Below the pieces are notes generated by a model, which did no database searches, had not been told where the DNA came from, and saw nothing but the letters and a program-made list of their open reading frames with translations. Source: Verrucomicrobiaceae bacterium (lineage in GTDB: Bacteria; Verrucomicrobiota; Verrucomicrobiia; Verrucomicrobiales; Verrucomicrobiaceae). From it: a stretch of 64,000 nucleotides of DNA. Both the position numbers and the translations under genes were made by a program. Shown here in pieces: positions 1-9,266 of this stretch. The stretch is from assembly GCA_015075365.1 (NCBI GenBank), contig JABTUN010000001.1, positions 2,418,001-2,482,000 on the forward strand. The letters are read 5' to 3'. Position 1 is the stretch's first letter. Every line of letters starts with the position of its first letter.

Positions 1-1850
1 GGAACACCGCATCGAATTGGATCGCCAACACCGTGCCGACTCCGCTCGCGGGCGACACGGTCGATTTCAGCACCGTGGACATCGCGGCGAACACCACGCT
101 CACGCTTGAGGCGGATCGCACCGGCGGTTTGTGGAAGTTTGGCGACACCACCGGCACCGAAACATGGACCGTGAACGCCGGAAACACGCTCACACTGGCC
201 GGAACGACGCCCACCATCGACGTCGCGCAAAACACCGCGACCCTCAATTGCGTCGTCGCAGGCACCGCAGGCCTCACGAAGACCGGCGCGGGCATTTTGG
301 CGCTCGGCGCGGCCAATACTTACACCGGCGGCACGATACTGAGCAACGGCACGCTCGCACTCGCCCACGCGTCTGCTTTGGGCACCGGCACCGTCACACT
401 CGGAGGCGCAAACAACCCCTATCTCAACAACACCAGCGGTAGCCTCATCATCACGAGCAATAACTTCGTCTGGGCCGGCAATTTCCGCCAGGGAGGCAAT
501 CTCACGATCGATGGCAACGTCTCCCTCACCGCCAGTGGCACGGTGGAGCAATACAGCACGCTCACCATCAACGGCGTGATCAGCGGAGCCTTCAGCATCA
601 CCAAAAACGGCACCGGAGGTCTCGTGCTCAACGGACTGAACACCTACAGCGGCGGCACCACAGCCCGACAAGGCACCGTCACCATTAACACGATCAAAAA
701 CTATGGCGTCGCCAGCTCGCTCGGCATGCCTGCCAGCGGCAGCATCGTCATCGCGGCCAACAACTCCACCACGCTCGCCTACACCGGCACCGGCGATACC
801 ACCAATCGCCCCATCCAAGTCGGCGGCGTCGCCACCGGAGCCATCACCGCCACCGTCGCCAACAACGGCACTGGCGCGCTCATCTTCACCTCCGCCGCCT
901 TCAACACACCAGTCGCCATGACCGGCGGCGCGGCACGCACCCTTGTGCTAGGCGGCAGCTTTGGCACTTCCGTCACGCCGAACGAAGTGCAAGGCGTCAT
1001 CGCGGACAACACACTCAATGGAGCCGCAGCAGGTGCGAACGTGGTAAGCCTGACCAAAGGCGGCACCGGCACCTGGAAAATCTCCGGCGCGAACACTTAC
1101 AGCGGCACCACGACCATCAGCGGAGGCGGAGGCGCACTCATCCTCGGAGCCAACAATGTCCTGCCGGACACCACCGCCGTGCTGCTCGGCAGTTCCACCC
1201 TCGATGTGGACACGCGCACCGACACCGTCGGCACGCTCGATGTGACCGCAGCCACCGCCGCGATTCGCCTCGGCACTGGCGGAGTCATTGCCTTCGCCGA
1301 CAGCAGCGCCGTGGATTGGGCCGGCGGCACACTCACCATCACCGGCACCTTCGTCTCCGGCAGCTCGCTCAAGTTTGGCAACAGCGCCACCGCCCTCACA
1401 GCCACGCAACTCGGCAAAATCAGCTCCGCAGGCTTCACGAGCTTCTCATTGAACAGCAGCGGCTACCTCATCGCCAACTCCACCGCGCCCACCTACACCA
1501 ACTGGAGCACCACGAATGGCACCGCCGGAGCCTTCACCGCCGACCACGACGGCGACGGCGTCGCCAACGGCATCGAATACTTCCTCGGAGGCAACAGCAA
1601 CACCACCGGCACCACCCCCTTGCCTGGCGTCACCAACACCAGCGGCACACTCAGCATCACCTGGACCAAATCGAGCACCTACCCCGGCGTGTATGGCACG
1701 AACTTCTGGATCGAATCCACCGACACGCTCACCGGCATCTGGACCACAGAAGCTGTTGGCGGAAACGTCGCCATCAACGGCAACAACATCACCTACACCT
1801 TCCCCAGCACGGGAAGACGCTTCGTGCGGCTCAAAGTGGTGGGGCCGTGA
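1..1850 (+). CDS. Autotransporter-associated beta-strand repeat surface protein (3' part)
   Basis: The reading frame is open from base 3, and the first residues (NTASNW...) are ordinary repeat sequence, so the gene starts upstream of the window; the GTG at 33 is unlikely to be the start. At least three copies of the autotransporter-associated beta-strand repeat are visible: GLTKTGAGILALGAANTYTG, then SITKNGTGGLVLNGLNTYSG, then SLTKGGTGTWKISGANTYSG. They form a Gly/Thr/Asn-rich right-handed beta-helix type passenger. The C-terminal 120 or so residues change character: an acidic DHDGDGVANGIEYFLGG segment resembles thrombospondin-3/EF-hand type calcium loops often found at the C-termini of large secreted Verrucomicrobia proteins. 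No beta-barrel domain is seen, so this is probably a secreted adhesin or matrix protein rather than a classical autotransporter. It is convergent with the next gene, with 9 bp between the stops. Confidence 0.85.
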   Translation, partial: NTASNWIANTVPTPLAGDTVDFSTVDIAANTTLTLEADRTGGLWKFGDTTGTETWTVNAGNTLTLAGTTPTIDVAQNTATLNCVVAGTAGLTKTGAGILALGAANTYTGGTILSNGTLALAHASALGTGTVTLGGANNPYLNNTSGSLIITSNNFVWAGNFRQGGNLTIDGNVSLTASGTVEQYSTLTINGVISGAFSITKNGTGGLVLNGLNTYSGGTTARQGTVTINTIKNYGVASSLGMPASGSIVIAANNSTTLAYTGTGDTTNRPIQVGGVATGAITATVANNGTGALIFTSAAFNTPVAMTGGAARTLVLGGSFGTSVTPNEVQGVIADNTLNGAAAGANVVSLTKGGTGTWKISGANTYSGTTTISGGGGALILGANNVLPDTTAVLLGSSTLDVDTRTDTVGTLDVTAATAAIRLGTGGVIAFADSSAVDWAGGTLTITGTFVSGSSLKFGNSATALTATQLGKISSAGFTSFSLNSSGYLIANSTAPTYTNWSTTNGTAGAFTADHDGDGVANGIEYFLGGNSNTTGTTPLPGVTNTSGTLSITWTKSSTYPGVYGTNFWIESTDTLTGIWTTEAVGGNVAINGNNITYTFPSTGRRFVRLKVVGP

Positions 1851-1859
1851 GGAAGCTGG

Positions 1860-2648
1860 TCATTCCGCCTGCTTCAGCCGCCGATACTCACTCGGCGAGT
1901 AGCTCGTCACGGCGCGAAACGCCCGCGTGAAAGCACTGTGATCGGCGAAGCCGCACTCCAGCGCGATTTCGGCGATGGAGGTGTCGGTTTCTCGCAACAG
2001 GCGCGAGCCGGCGCTGATGCGCGTCTTCGTAATCAGCTGCATGGGGCTGAGGCCGTGGATGCGTTTGATGACGCGGGCGAAACGCGCGGCGCTCATGCCG
2101 GCCTTTTTTGCCAGGGATGACGGGCTCACGGGCTGGTCATACGCGCGTTCGAGGTGCCGCAGCGCCAGCGCCACGGCGGGCTGCACCTCATCACGGCTGA
2201 CGAGCGCGGTGAGATCCTTCGAGATGCCGATGAGGCCATTCACGCGGCCCGTGCCATCGCGGATGGGAATCTTGCTCGTCAGACCCCATACGGGCACATT
2301 CGGCCTGCGCCAGAACAGCTCCAGCCGCTCGATGATCGGCCTGCCCGTACGAAGCACATGCTCGTCCTGCTCGGTGGGGATTCGGCCATAATCGCCCGGA
2401 CACACATCGCAGGGGCGCCGGCCGATCATTTGCGCTTTTTCAGCCAGCCCATGCCTCTCCACGAGCGACTGGTTCACCATCAAGTAGCGTCCTGCGGCAT
2501 CCTTGATGAAAAAGGCCGTGTCATGCATCAAGTCGGCGATCTGCTCCACGAGCCGCGCATCAACAAGCAAGGCCCCTTTTTCGGAAAGGATGCCCGGGAG
2601 CACTGCTGCGGCGTTTTTCATGGGAAGATGCGGTCGAACAAACGACAT
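1860..2648 (-). CDS. PAS domain AraC-family transcriptional regulator
   Basis: The N-terminal half is a PAS sensor module (HDTAFFIKDAAGRYLMVNQS through GLIGISKDLTALV), a fold that usually binds a small ligand or cofactor. The C-terminal 95 or so residues are an AraC-type double helix-turn-helix (AKKAGMSAARFARVIKRIHG, then IAEIALECGFADHSAFTRAF, ending YSPSEYRRLKQ). It probably regulates carbohydrate or sulfatase genes; it lies divergently beside the cytochrome-sulfatase run beginning at 2757. The start is uncertain. The frame is open to 2765, which would overlap the divergent gene. I chose the ATG at 2648 (262 aa), which has a weak GGAAAG upstream; 2621 is another option. The PAS domain is complete with any of these starts. 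Confidence 0.85.
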   Translation of the reverse strand: MSFVRPHLPMKNAAAVLPGILSEKGALLVDARLVEQIADLMHDTAFFIKDAAGRYLMVNQSLVERHGLAEKAQMIGRRPCDVCPGDYGRIPTEQDEHVLRTGRPIIERLELFWRRPNVPVWGLTSKIPIRDGTGRVNGLIGISKDLTALVSRDEVQPAVALALRHLERAYDQPVSPSSLAKKAGMSAARFARVIKRIHGLSPMQLITKTRISAGSRLLRETDTSIAEIALECGFADHSAFTRAFRAVTSYSPSEYRRLKQAE

Positions 2649-2756
2649 GAGAACCACGCTTTCCAGCCGTTTCCTCATTGTGCGATTTTTGCCACATTCA
2701 GCGGCCATCCTGGTCAAGACGAGGGGCTTGGAAGTCGTCAGTATGGATTTTTCGTC

Positions 2757-4031
2757 GTGAAACATGCCGCAACTGCTTTCTTCGTCATCCTCGTCATGAG
2801 TCTGTCTTTACCGGTGGCTGCGGATGATCACGCGGAGCTGGCGGCTCTCAGGCAGCGTGCGGAGAAACGAGATGCCAGGGCGCAACTCGACCTGGCGTAT
2901 CGTTATCGCGATGGCAAAGGCGTGGCCAAAGACGACGTGGAGGCCATGAAGTGGGCGCACATGGCGGCGGACGCGGGCAATGCGGATGCGATGGACTTTG
3001 TCGGTTTTGTTTATCTGCGCGGCGCGGTGGTGAAGCGTAGGCCGGAGATCGCGTTTGGTTACTTCAAAGCGGCGGCGGATGAATCGGCACAGGCGGCTTT
3101 CAATCTCGGGCAGTGTTACTTTGGTGCCCAGGGCACGGAGCAGGATTGCGCGAAGGCTCTGGAATGGTGGGAGAAGGCGGCGGCGCAGGGGCATGGGCGC
3201 GCGGCTGCCACGGCGGCGATGGCGTATCTGTCCGGCGAGGGCGTGCCACGCGATGTCGTGAAGGCGCGTCGTCTCGCCGAACGGGCGGCGGAGTTGAAGA
3301 ATCCTGGCGGCCTTGTCGTGCTTGGCGAAATGCAGTTTCGAGCCGGGGAACTCGATGCGGCGCGGGCAAGCTGGACGAAGGCATCCCAAATGCTGCCTAC
3401 GAGTCCGACCGGGCACCCGGCACAGCCTTCGGACAATGCGTCCGCGCAACAGGGCGCGGATCTTTTGAAGCTCATGGACTACCGCCAGCGCAAGGGCGAG
3501 CCGGGCAAGTTTGCCTTCGTGCAGATGCCGCATATTCACCAGGGCTACAACAACTGCGGCTCAACCGCCTGCGCCACGTTCGCGCGCTTTCAGGGCAGTG
3601 AGATCGGCGGATGGGACTATAAAAAGTTGTGTCCATCGCCGCTCGGCACCGGCACGGACTGGGGTCACCTGCTTGATGCGTCGAAGAAGATCGGCCAGAA
3701 ATGGAAGCTCATCACCTTCACGCCGGATGACGCGGGATTTGGAGAGGCCACAGCCTTTTTGAGAAGCGAACTCGATGCCGGACGCCCGGTGGTCGTGGAT
3801 TTCAAATACATCGGCCCGCAATACCCGAACGGCAGCGCCGGACACACGCTCAGCGTGTGCGGCTACATTGCGGCGGAGAACCTCTACATCCTCTGCAACC
3901 CGGCCGTCGCCACGCCCGGCCTGCAACTCATCACCGCCGACGATTTGAAAAACTTCTGGCGCTCCGATCACTACGGCGCGCTGTCGAAAGGTGTGCTCTC
4001 GCGTCCCGCGTTTGTCATTGATCGTTCATGA
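2757..4031 (+). CDS. Secreted Sel1-repeat protein with C39-like peptidase domain
   Basis: This is a 424-residue protein starting at a GTG that gives a good signal peptide (VKHAATAFFVILVMSLSLPVAAD). The ATG at 2796 would remove most of that signal. Residues 25-215 are Sel1/TPR-like repeats (ARAQLDLAYRYRDGKGVAKD, QAAFNLGQCYFGAQG, AAATAAMAYLSGEGVPRD). Residues 250-420 resemble the peptidase C39-like fold, with Cys267 in GYNNCGSTAC, His363 in AGHTLSVCGY and Asn381 in YILCNPA as a plausible Cys-His-Asn triad. It may be an envelope cysteine peptidase with a protein-binding repeat arm; substrate unknown. Its TGA overlaps the ATG of the cytochrome gene, so it probably heads that operon. Confidence 0.8.
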   Translation: MKHAATAFFVILVMSLSLPVAADDHAELAALRQRAEKRDARAQLDLAYRYRDGKGVAKDDVEAMKWAHMAADAGNADAMDFVGFVYLRGAVVKRRPEIAFGYFKAAADESAQAAFNLGQCYFGAQGTEQDCAKALEWWEKAAAQGHGRAAATAAMAYLSGEGVPRDVVKARRLAERAAELKNPGGLVVLGEMQFRAGELDAARASWTKASQMLPTSPTGHPAQPSDNASAQQGADLLKLMDYRQRKGEPGKFAFVQMPHIHQGYNNCGSTACATFARFQGSEIGGWDYKKLCPSPLGTGTDWGHLLDASKKIGQKWKLITFTPDDAGFGEATAFLRSELDAGRPVVVDFKYIGPQYPNGSAGHTLSVCGYIAAENLYILCNPAVATPGLQLITADDLKNFWRSDHYGALSKGVLSRPAFVIDRS

Positions 4032-6271
4032 AGTCCAGCGTGGTCATCCTTCTCGCCGCCATGCTGCCCTCTTTCGCGGCAGCACAGCCACCGATCATCG
4101 CCGGGATCGAAAAAGCGGGCGCAGAGAAGGTCGCGGGCGCGGTCTTGATGAGCGAGCTGGCCTGCGCGGCCTGCCATGCAAGCACGCAGACGGTTTTCGC
4201 GGCCAAAACAGCGCCGGATTTGTCCATGATCGGCTCACGCGCGCATCCAGCGCATCTGCAAAGGTTCATCGCGAGTCCATCGAATGTGAAACCGGGCACG
4301 ACGATGCCGGATGTGCTGGCGCACCTGCCTGAGAAGGATCGAAACGACGCCGCGGAGGCACTGATGCATTTTCTCGCGACACTTGGCAAGCAGGCACCAT
4401 CCGCGTTGCCCACGGCGGAGGCCATTGAGCGTGGAAAGAAGCTCTACCACTCGGTGGGTTGCGTGGCCTGCCATTCTCCGGAGAAGCCGTTGCCCGGCTC
4501 GGTGCCGCACGGGCCGCTCGCAGAGAAATACACGCTCGCCAGTCTCACAGCGTTTTTGCAGGATCCGCTCTCGGCGCGTCCCGGTGGACGCATGCCGGAC
4601 TGCCAGCTCGAAAACGGCGAGGCCGCGGACATCGCCAGCTACTTGCTGCGTGACCAAAAAACACCGTTCACGCCATTTCAGGTGGATGCAGCGCTCGCTT
4701 CACGTGGTCAAAAACTCTTCGTGGAGCACCGCTGCAATGCCTGCCATGCCACCGGAGCCAAAACGCTGACTCCACCCATCATCGCCCTCAACAAGCTGCG
4801 AGCCGAGGAAGGCTGCTTGTCGGCAAAAAAGGGCGCGTGGCCGCATTATCCGCTCTCGGAGGGTCAGAGGACGGCCTTGCGATCCGCGCTGGCCGATGAG
4901 GCGAAGAGCTTCTCACCGGCTGAAGTGGCGCAAATCACCCTCACGCGGCTGAATTGCATCACCTGCCATGTGCGCGGCGAAATCGGCGGTGTCTCCACCG
5001 AGCGCAGCGACTACTTCAGCGGACGCGATGAAACGCTCGGTGAGCAAACACGCATCCCGCCCGCGCTCACCGGTGTGGGAGCCAAGTTGAAGGAGAAATG
5101 GCTGCGTGAAGTGCTGGTGAACGGCGCCAGTGCTCGACCTTATATTCATACGCGCATGCCCAAGTTCGGCGCGGCCCAGACAGAGCATTTGGCAGCGCTT
5201 TTCAAGCAGCTCGACCTTCCACACTCGGCCGCATTCACCCGGGTTGGAGACGACAAGAAGCCGCGCGAGATCGGTCGTGAGCTGGCGGGCGTGAAAGGCT
5301 TCAACTGCATCGCCTGCCACACCTTCCGCGGCCGCAGCGCGTCGCCGATCCGCGCGCTTGATCTCACCACGATGGCCGAGCGCGTGGAGGAGAACTGGTT
5401 CCACAACTTCCTCGCGCATCCGCAGAAGTTTGTGCCGCTGACCGTGATGCCCGGCTTCTGGCCGGATGGCAAATCTCTTCTGCCCGCCATCCTCGGGGGC
5501 AATCCGGGCATGCAGCGCGACGCGCTGTGGCAATACCTCGCGCAAGGGCCCGAAGCTCGCGAGCCGGCTGGACTGATCCTCGAGCCGCTCGTGGTCAAAG
5601 TGCAGAACGAGGCTGTGATCGTTCGCCGTGCTTTTCCCGGCATCGGCAAGCGCGGCATCGGCATCGGCTATCCTGGAGGCATCAATCTCGCGTTTGACGC
5701 GGAGTTGATGCGTCTCGCGACGTTATGGAGCGGCGACTTCATCGAGGCCTCGTCACTCTGGCGCGGCCAGGGCTCCGGACAGGCCCGCATCCTTGGAAAA
5801 CCGGTCGTCGAGTTCCCACCCGGCCCTGCGTTCGCCGTGCTCGCGACAGCAGATGCCACTTGGCCCGTGCTCGACATGACCACCGAGAGATCGCCGTTCT
5901 CGTTCAAAGGCTACAGCCTCGATGCGCAGCAGCGTCCCACGCTGAAATATGCGCTGCCCGGCGTGGAAGTGACGGATTTCTTCATGGAACGCCGCGATGA
6001 CTCCGGAAGCCTCTATTTGCAGCGCACACTCACTTTTTCATCCCCATCACCCGCCGGATTTCATCTCCGCGTGGCATCAGGCACCATGATCGAAGCTCAA
6101 GGCGCCAACACCTTTGCTGTCGGCACCAATCTCGTGATCAAGATGTCCGCCCAAGCGGTGCTTCGCGATGCGGGAGATGCCAAAGAACTGCTGCTTCCGG
6201 TGCGTGGAGATTTGAAGCTCGAATATCACCTCAAGCCGGCATCAACCGAAGGAAAGGGGCGGAAACCATGA
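4028..6271 (+). CDS. Periplasmic multihaem cytochrome c (five CXXCH)
   Basis: This 747-residue protein has an N-terminal signal peptide cleaved near AAAQ and five c-type haem motifs: CAACH at 46, CVACH at 145, CNACH at 236, CITCH at 310 and CIACH at 427. The haem part covers about 500 residues of cytochrome c-like domains. The last 230 residues have no haem motif and look like a beta-rich domain. Such proteins pair with the propeller dehydrogenase-like proteins common in Planctomycetes and Verrucomicrobia, and the next gene (4-bp ATGA overlap) is exactly that. Together they probably oxidise a sugar or sugar derivative and pass electrons to the respiratory chain. The substrate cannot be read from sequence. 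Confidence 0.88.
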   Translation: MKSSVVILLAAMLPSFAAAQPPIIAGIEKAGAEKVAGAVLMSELACAACHASTQTVFAAKTAPDLSMIGSRAHPAHLQRFIASPSNVKPGTTMPDVLAHLPEKDRNDAAEALMHFLATLGKQAPSALPTAEAIERGKKLYHSVGCVACHSPEKPLPGSVPHGPLAEKYTLASLTAFLQDPLSARPGGRMPDCQLENGEAADIASYLLRDQKTPFTPFQVDAALASRGQKLFVEHRCNACHATGAKTLTPPIIALNKLRAEEGCLSAKKGAWPHYPLSEGQRTALRSALADEAKSFSPAEVAQITLTRLNCITCHVRGEIGGVSTERSDYFSGRDETLGEQTRIPPALTGVGAKLKEKWLREVLVNGASARPYIHTRMPKFGAAQTEHLAALFKQLDLPHSAAFTRVGDDKKPREIGRELAGVKGFNCIACHTFRGRSASPIRALDLTTMAERVEENWFHNFLAHPQKFVPLTVMPGFWPDGKSLLPAILGGNPGMQRDALWQYLAQGPEAREPAGLILEPLVVKVQNEAVIVRRAFPGIGKRGIGIGYPGGINLAFDAELMRLATLWSGDFIEASSLWRGQGSGQARILGKPVVEFPPGPAFAVLATADATWPVLDMTTERSPFSFKGYSLDAQQRPTLKYALPGVEVTDFFMERRDDSGSLYLQRTLTFSSPSPAGFHLRVASGTMIEAQGANTFAVGTNLVIKMSAQAVLRDAGDAKELLLPVRGDLKLEYHLKPASTEGKGRKP

Positions 6272-7752
6272 AGCGATTGACCCAAATCCTCAGTGTCTGC
6301 CACCTGCTGATCGCTCCTGCACTGCTGGCCGAAGACCTCGGCGACACCTGGGGCACGGCGGATCGCGAGGCGGCCTTTTATCGCATCGTGAATGTGCCGA
6401 TGCCGGAGGGAGTGTATGTCGAGGCGGGCAGTTTTGTCTCGCTGCCGGACGGACGGCTGGCCGTGGGCACACGCCGCGGGGAGATCTTGATCTTCAGCGG
6501 CGTCTCGGATGACACGCCGAAGCCAACGGTGAGCACGTTCGCGAGCGGGCTGGATGAAGTGCTCGGCCTCGCCTGGAAGGACGGTGCCTTTTACGCCACG
6601 CATGCGACCGAGGTCACGCGCATCGCCGACACCAACAACGACCAGCGCGCCGACCGCTACGACACGATCAGCGATGCGTGGGGCTTCGGCCATTACCATG
6701 AGTTCGCGCTCGGATCGAAGTTTGACGCGGCGGGCAATCTGTATGTCGCGCTTGGCTTGTCAGAGTCCTACCACTCGAAGGCCTTGTTTCGCGGCTGGGC
6801 GCTGAAAATCTCGCCAGATGGCAAAACGACGCCGCTTTGCAGCGGCATGCGAAGTCCGCTCGGTGTCGGCGAAAATGAAAGTGGCGAGATGTTTTATGTG
6901 GAGAGCCAGGGGCCGTGGAATGGCTCGTGCTCGCTCAAACACCTGAAGCCCGGCGGCTTCATGGGGCATCCCATCAGCTTCAACTGGTATCCGCACGCGC
7001 CGGAGATGGGCCCTGTGCCCGTGATGCCGAATTCGCCGTCACGAATGGAGACCGAGCGGAAGCGTGTGAAGGAACTGGTGCCGTATGCGGTCGTCTTTCC
7101 GTATAAAAAGATGGGCCGCTCGATCTCCGCCTTTGAGGTGTGTCGTGCGCGCGGGAAGTTCGGGCCGTTCGACGATCAGATCTTCGTCGGTGACTACACC
7201 CTGAGTGTCATGATGCGTGCCACGACGGAGCAAGTGAACGGTGTGTGGCAGGGCGCGTGCTATCCGTTCCGCGAAGGACTCGGCACCGGCATCCTCGCCG
7301 TTCATTTCACGCCGGATGGCAAACTCATCACCGGCGGCACGAACCGCGGCTGGCCTGTGCGCGGCATGAAGGACAACCTGCTCCAGCGCCTCGACTGGAC
7401 CGGACGCACGCCCTTTGAAATCCGCGACATCCGCGCCCAGCCCGACGGTTTTGTCATCCGCTTCACGCGCCCAGCCGATGCCGCCCACGCATCGAAAACG
7501 GAAAGCTACCAGCTCGAAACCTACACGCACATCTACCAGCAAGGCTATGGCAGCCCCGAAGTCGATCACACCCGCCCCACCGTCACCGCCGCCGAGGTCT
7601 CGCCTGATGCGATGAGCGTGCGCCTACGAGTCAAAGGCCTCGTGCAGGGTCACGTTCACGATTTTCATCTGTCCGACTTCAAATCGCAGGATGGCGACAC
7701 GCTGCTGCATGACCGCGCCTACTACACGCTCAACGAGATTCCGAAGTCATGA
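6268..7752 (+). CDS. Secreted PQQ-dehydrogenase-like beta-propeller (DUF7133-type) protein
   Basis: This is a 494-residue protein with a signal peptide (MKRLTQILSVCHLLIAPALLA). The body has propeller-type repeats such as FASGLDEVLGLAWKDGAFYA, HEFALGSKFDAAGNLYVALG and GILAVHFTPDGKLITGGTNR, typical of the soluble-glucose-dehydrogenase/NHL-like propellers in membrane-bound dehydrogenase proteins of Planctomycetes and Verrucomicrobia. The Asp/Asn-rich IADTNNDQRADRYDT looks like a calcium-binding loop. It has no haem motif itself; the five-haem cytochrome immediately upstream would be the electron acceptor. The gene overlaps both neighbours by 4 bp (ATGA), indicating translational coupling with the cytochrome and the first sulfatase. 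PQQ use is inferred from the fold. Confidence 0.8.
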   Translation: MKRLTQILSVCHLLIAPALLAEDLGDTWGTADREAAFYRIVNVPMPEGVYVEAGSFVSLPDGRLAVGTRRGEILIFSGVSDDTPKPTVSTFASGLDEVLGLAWKDGAFYATHATEVTRIADTNNDQRADRYDTISDAWGFGHYHEFALGSKFDAAGNLYVALGLSESYHSKALFRGWALKISPDGKTTPLCSGMRSPLGVGENESGEMFYVESQGPWNGSCSLKHLKPGGFMGHPISFNWYPHAPEMGPVPVMPNSPSRMETERKRVKELVPYAVVFPYKKMGRSISAFEVCRARGKFGPFDDQIFVGDYTLSVMMRATTEQVNGVWQGACYPFREGLGTGILAVHFTPDGKLITGGTNRGWPVRGMKDNLLQRLDWTGRTPFEIRDIRAQPDGFVIRFTRPADAAHASKTESYQLETYTHIYQQGYGSPEVDHTRPTVTAAEVSPDAMSVRLRVKGLVQGHVHDFHLSDFKSQDGDTLLHDRAYYTLNEIPKS

Positions 7753-9233
7753 AACCCATCGCCATCAGCCTGTTTGCGCTTCTTGCGTTCTTTTGCGGCC
7801 ATGCATCCGCCGCTAATGCGGCTAAAGCCGCAACCACTTTCCCGAACATCCTCGTCATCCTCGCCGATGACGTCGGCTGGGGCGATGCCGGTTGCTATGG
7901 CGCCACGCAGGTGAAGACACCGCACATCGACCGCCTCGCTCGCGAGGGCCAGCGCTTCATCAATGGCCACGCCTCCGCTGCGGTTTGCACGCCCACGCGT
8001 TATTCCATGCTCACCGGACAGTATTCGTGGCGGCAGAGCGGCGCGGGTTTGAACAAGGGCGTCTCGAATGGCGACTCTCCGCTGCTCATTCCCACCACGA
8101 TGACCACCGCGCCTGCTTTGCTGAAACAAGCCGGCTACCGCACCGCGCTCATCGGCAAATGGCATCTCGGCTTTGGCGACGCCGCGCCTGATTATAACAA
8201 AGAGCTACGCCCCGGCCCGCTCGAGGTCGGCTTTCATGAGTTCTTCGGCATCCCCGCCACGAATGACCGCCTGCCCACTGTCTTCGTGCGCGATTACAAA
8301 GTGCAGGGCCTCGATCCCGCCGATCCCATCCGCCTCAGCTACGACAAATCGCAGGCTGAGAGCCAGGGCCTCACCGCTTGGGCCGCCGGACGCAGCCGCA
8401 TCGGCTGGGGCAAAGGTGGCAAGGCCGCGTGGTGGAAGGACACCGAAATCTCCGACACCCTCACCCGCGAGTGCGTGCAGTTCATCGAGCGCAGCAAAGG
8501 GCAAAAGTTCTTCCTGCTCTACACCCCGCACAATGTCCACGCACCCGCCATTCCAGGCCCGCGATTCGCCGGTAGCAGCGGCCTCAGCCCGCGTGCCGAC
8601 ATGTTGCAAGAGCTCGACGCCTCCATCGGCGAGCTGCTCCAAACGCTCGACCGCCTCAGCCTCGCCAAAGACACCCTCATCATCTACAGCAGCGACAACG
8701 GCGCTTATGTGAACGACGAAAAAGGCCACAAGCCCACCGGGCCGTATCGCGGCAAAAAATCGCAGCTTTGGGAAGGCGGCCACCGCGTGCCCTTCATCGT
8801 CCGCTGGCCCGCCCGCATCCAGCCCGGTGTGTCGCAAGACATCGCCTCCACCATCGACGTGCCCGCCACCCTCTGCGCCGCCGCAGGTGTCACCGTGCCA
8901 AAAGATGCGCTGCCTGACAGCTTCGATCTCCTCCCCGCCATGCTCGGCGAAAAAGCGGCCTCCAAACGCGACCACCTCATCCTCATGAGCGGCAACGGCG
9001 ACCTCGCCATACGCGACGCCCGCTGGAAATACATCCCCGACCTCGCCGTCGCCGACGGCTGGTATGGCGGCAAAAAGAAAAATGCCAACGCCCCCGCGCG
9101 TGCCGGTCTCTTTGACCTCTCCAAAGACCCCGGCGAGGGGCAGAACCTCATCAAAGATCACCCCGCCGAAGCCAAACGTCTCGCTGAGCAGCTGACAAAG
9201 GACCAAGCCAGCCAAGTCACGCGTCCTGAGTAA
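7749..9233 (+). CDS. Secreted sulfatase (arylsulfatase family, S1)
   Basis: This 494-residue protein hydrolyses sulfate esters, probably of sulfated polysaccharide. It shows the S1 sulfatase hallmarks: N-terminal metal-binding ILADDVGWGD, the formylglycine motif CTPTR with Cys80, the GKWHLG block, and a DNGAY metal site late in the sequence. Cys80 must be converted to formylglycine; no maturase gene is in the window. A signal peptide ends near residue 22. Directly after it the DNA contains a perfect hairpin (7817-7832) encoding ANAAKAAT, so a REP-like repeat appears to have been absorbed into the linker between signal and catalytic domain. It is coupled by ATGA to the propeller gene and is first of three sulfatases in the operon. 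Confidence 0.95.
   Translation: MKPIAISLFALLAFFCGHASAANAAKAATTFPNILVILADDVGWGDAGCYGATQVKTPHIDRLAREGQRFINGHASAAVCTPTRYSMLTGQYSWRQSGAGLNKGVSNGDSPLLIPTTMTTAPALLKQAGYRTALIGKWHLGFGDAAPDYNKELRPGPLEVGFHEFFGIPATNDRLPTVFVRDYKVQGLDPADPIRLSYDKSQAESQGLTAWAAGRSRIGWGKGGKAAWWKDTEISDTLTRECVQFIERSKGQKFFLLYTPHNVHAPAIPGPRFAGSSGLSPRADMLQELDASIGELLQTLDRLSLAKDTLIIYSSDNGAYVNDEKGHKPTGPYRGKKSQLWEGGHRVPFIVRWPARIQPGVSQDIASTIDVPATLCAAAGVTVPKDALPDSFDLLPAMLGEKAASKRDHLILMSGNGDLAIRDARWKYIPDLAVADGWYGGKKKNANAPARAGLFDLSKDPGEGQNLIKDHPAEAKRLAEQLTKDQASQVTRPE
7817..7832. repeat. Hairpin repeat inside sulfatase leader region
   Basis: TGCGGCT-AA-AGCCGCA is a perfect 7-bp-arm palindrome in the coding sequence just after the signal peptide of the sulfatase. 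The same GGCTAAAGCC core occurs with other flanks at 27845-27858. Confidence 0.7.
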
Positions 9234-9266
9234 CGTTTGGCCGAGTCTTCAACATCCACCCGTTAC

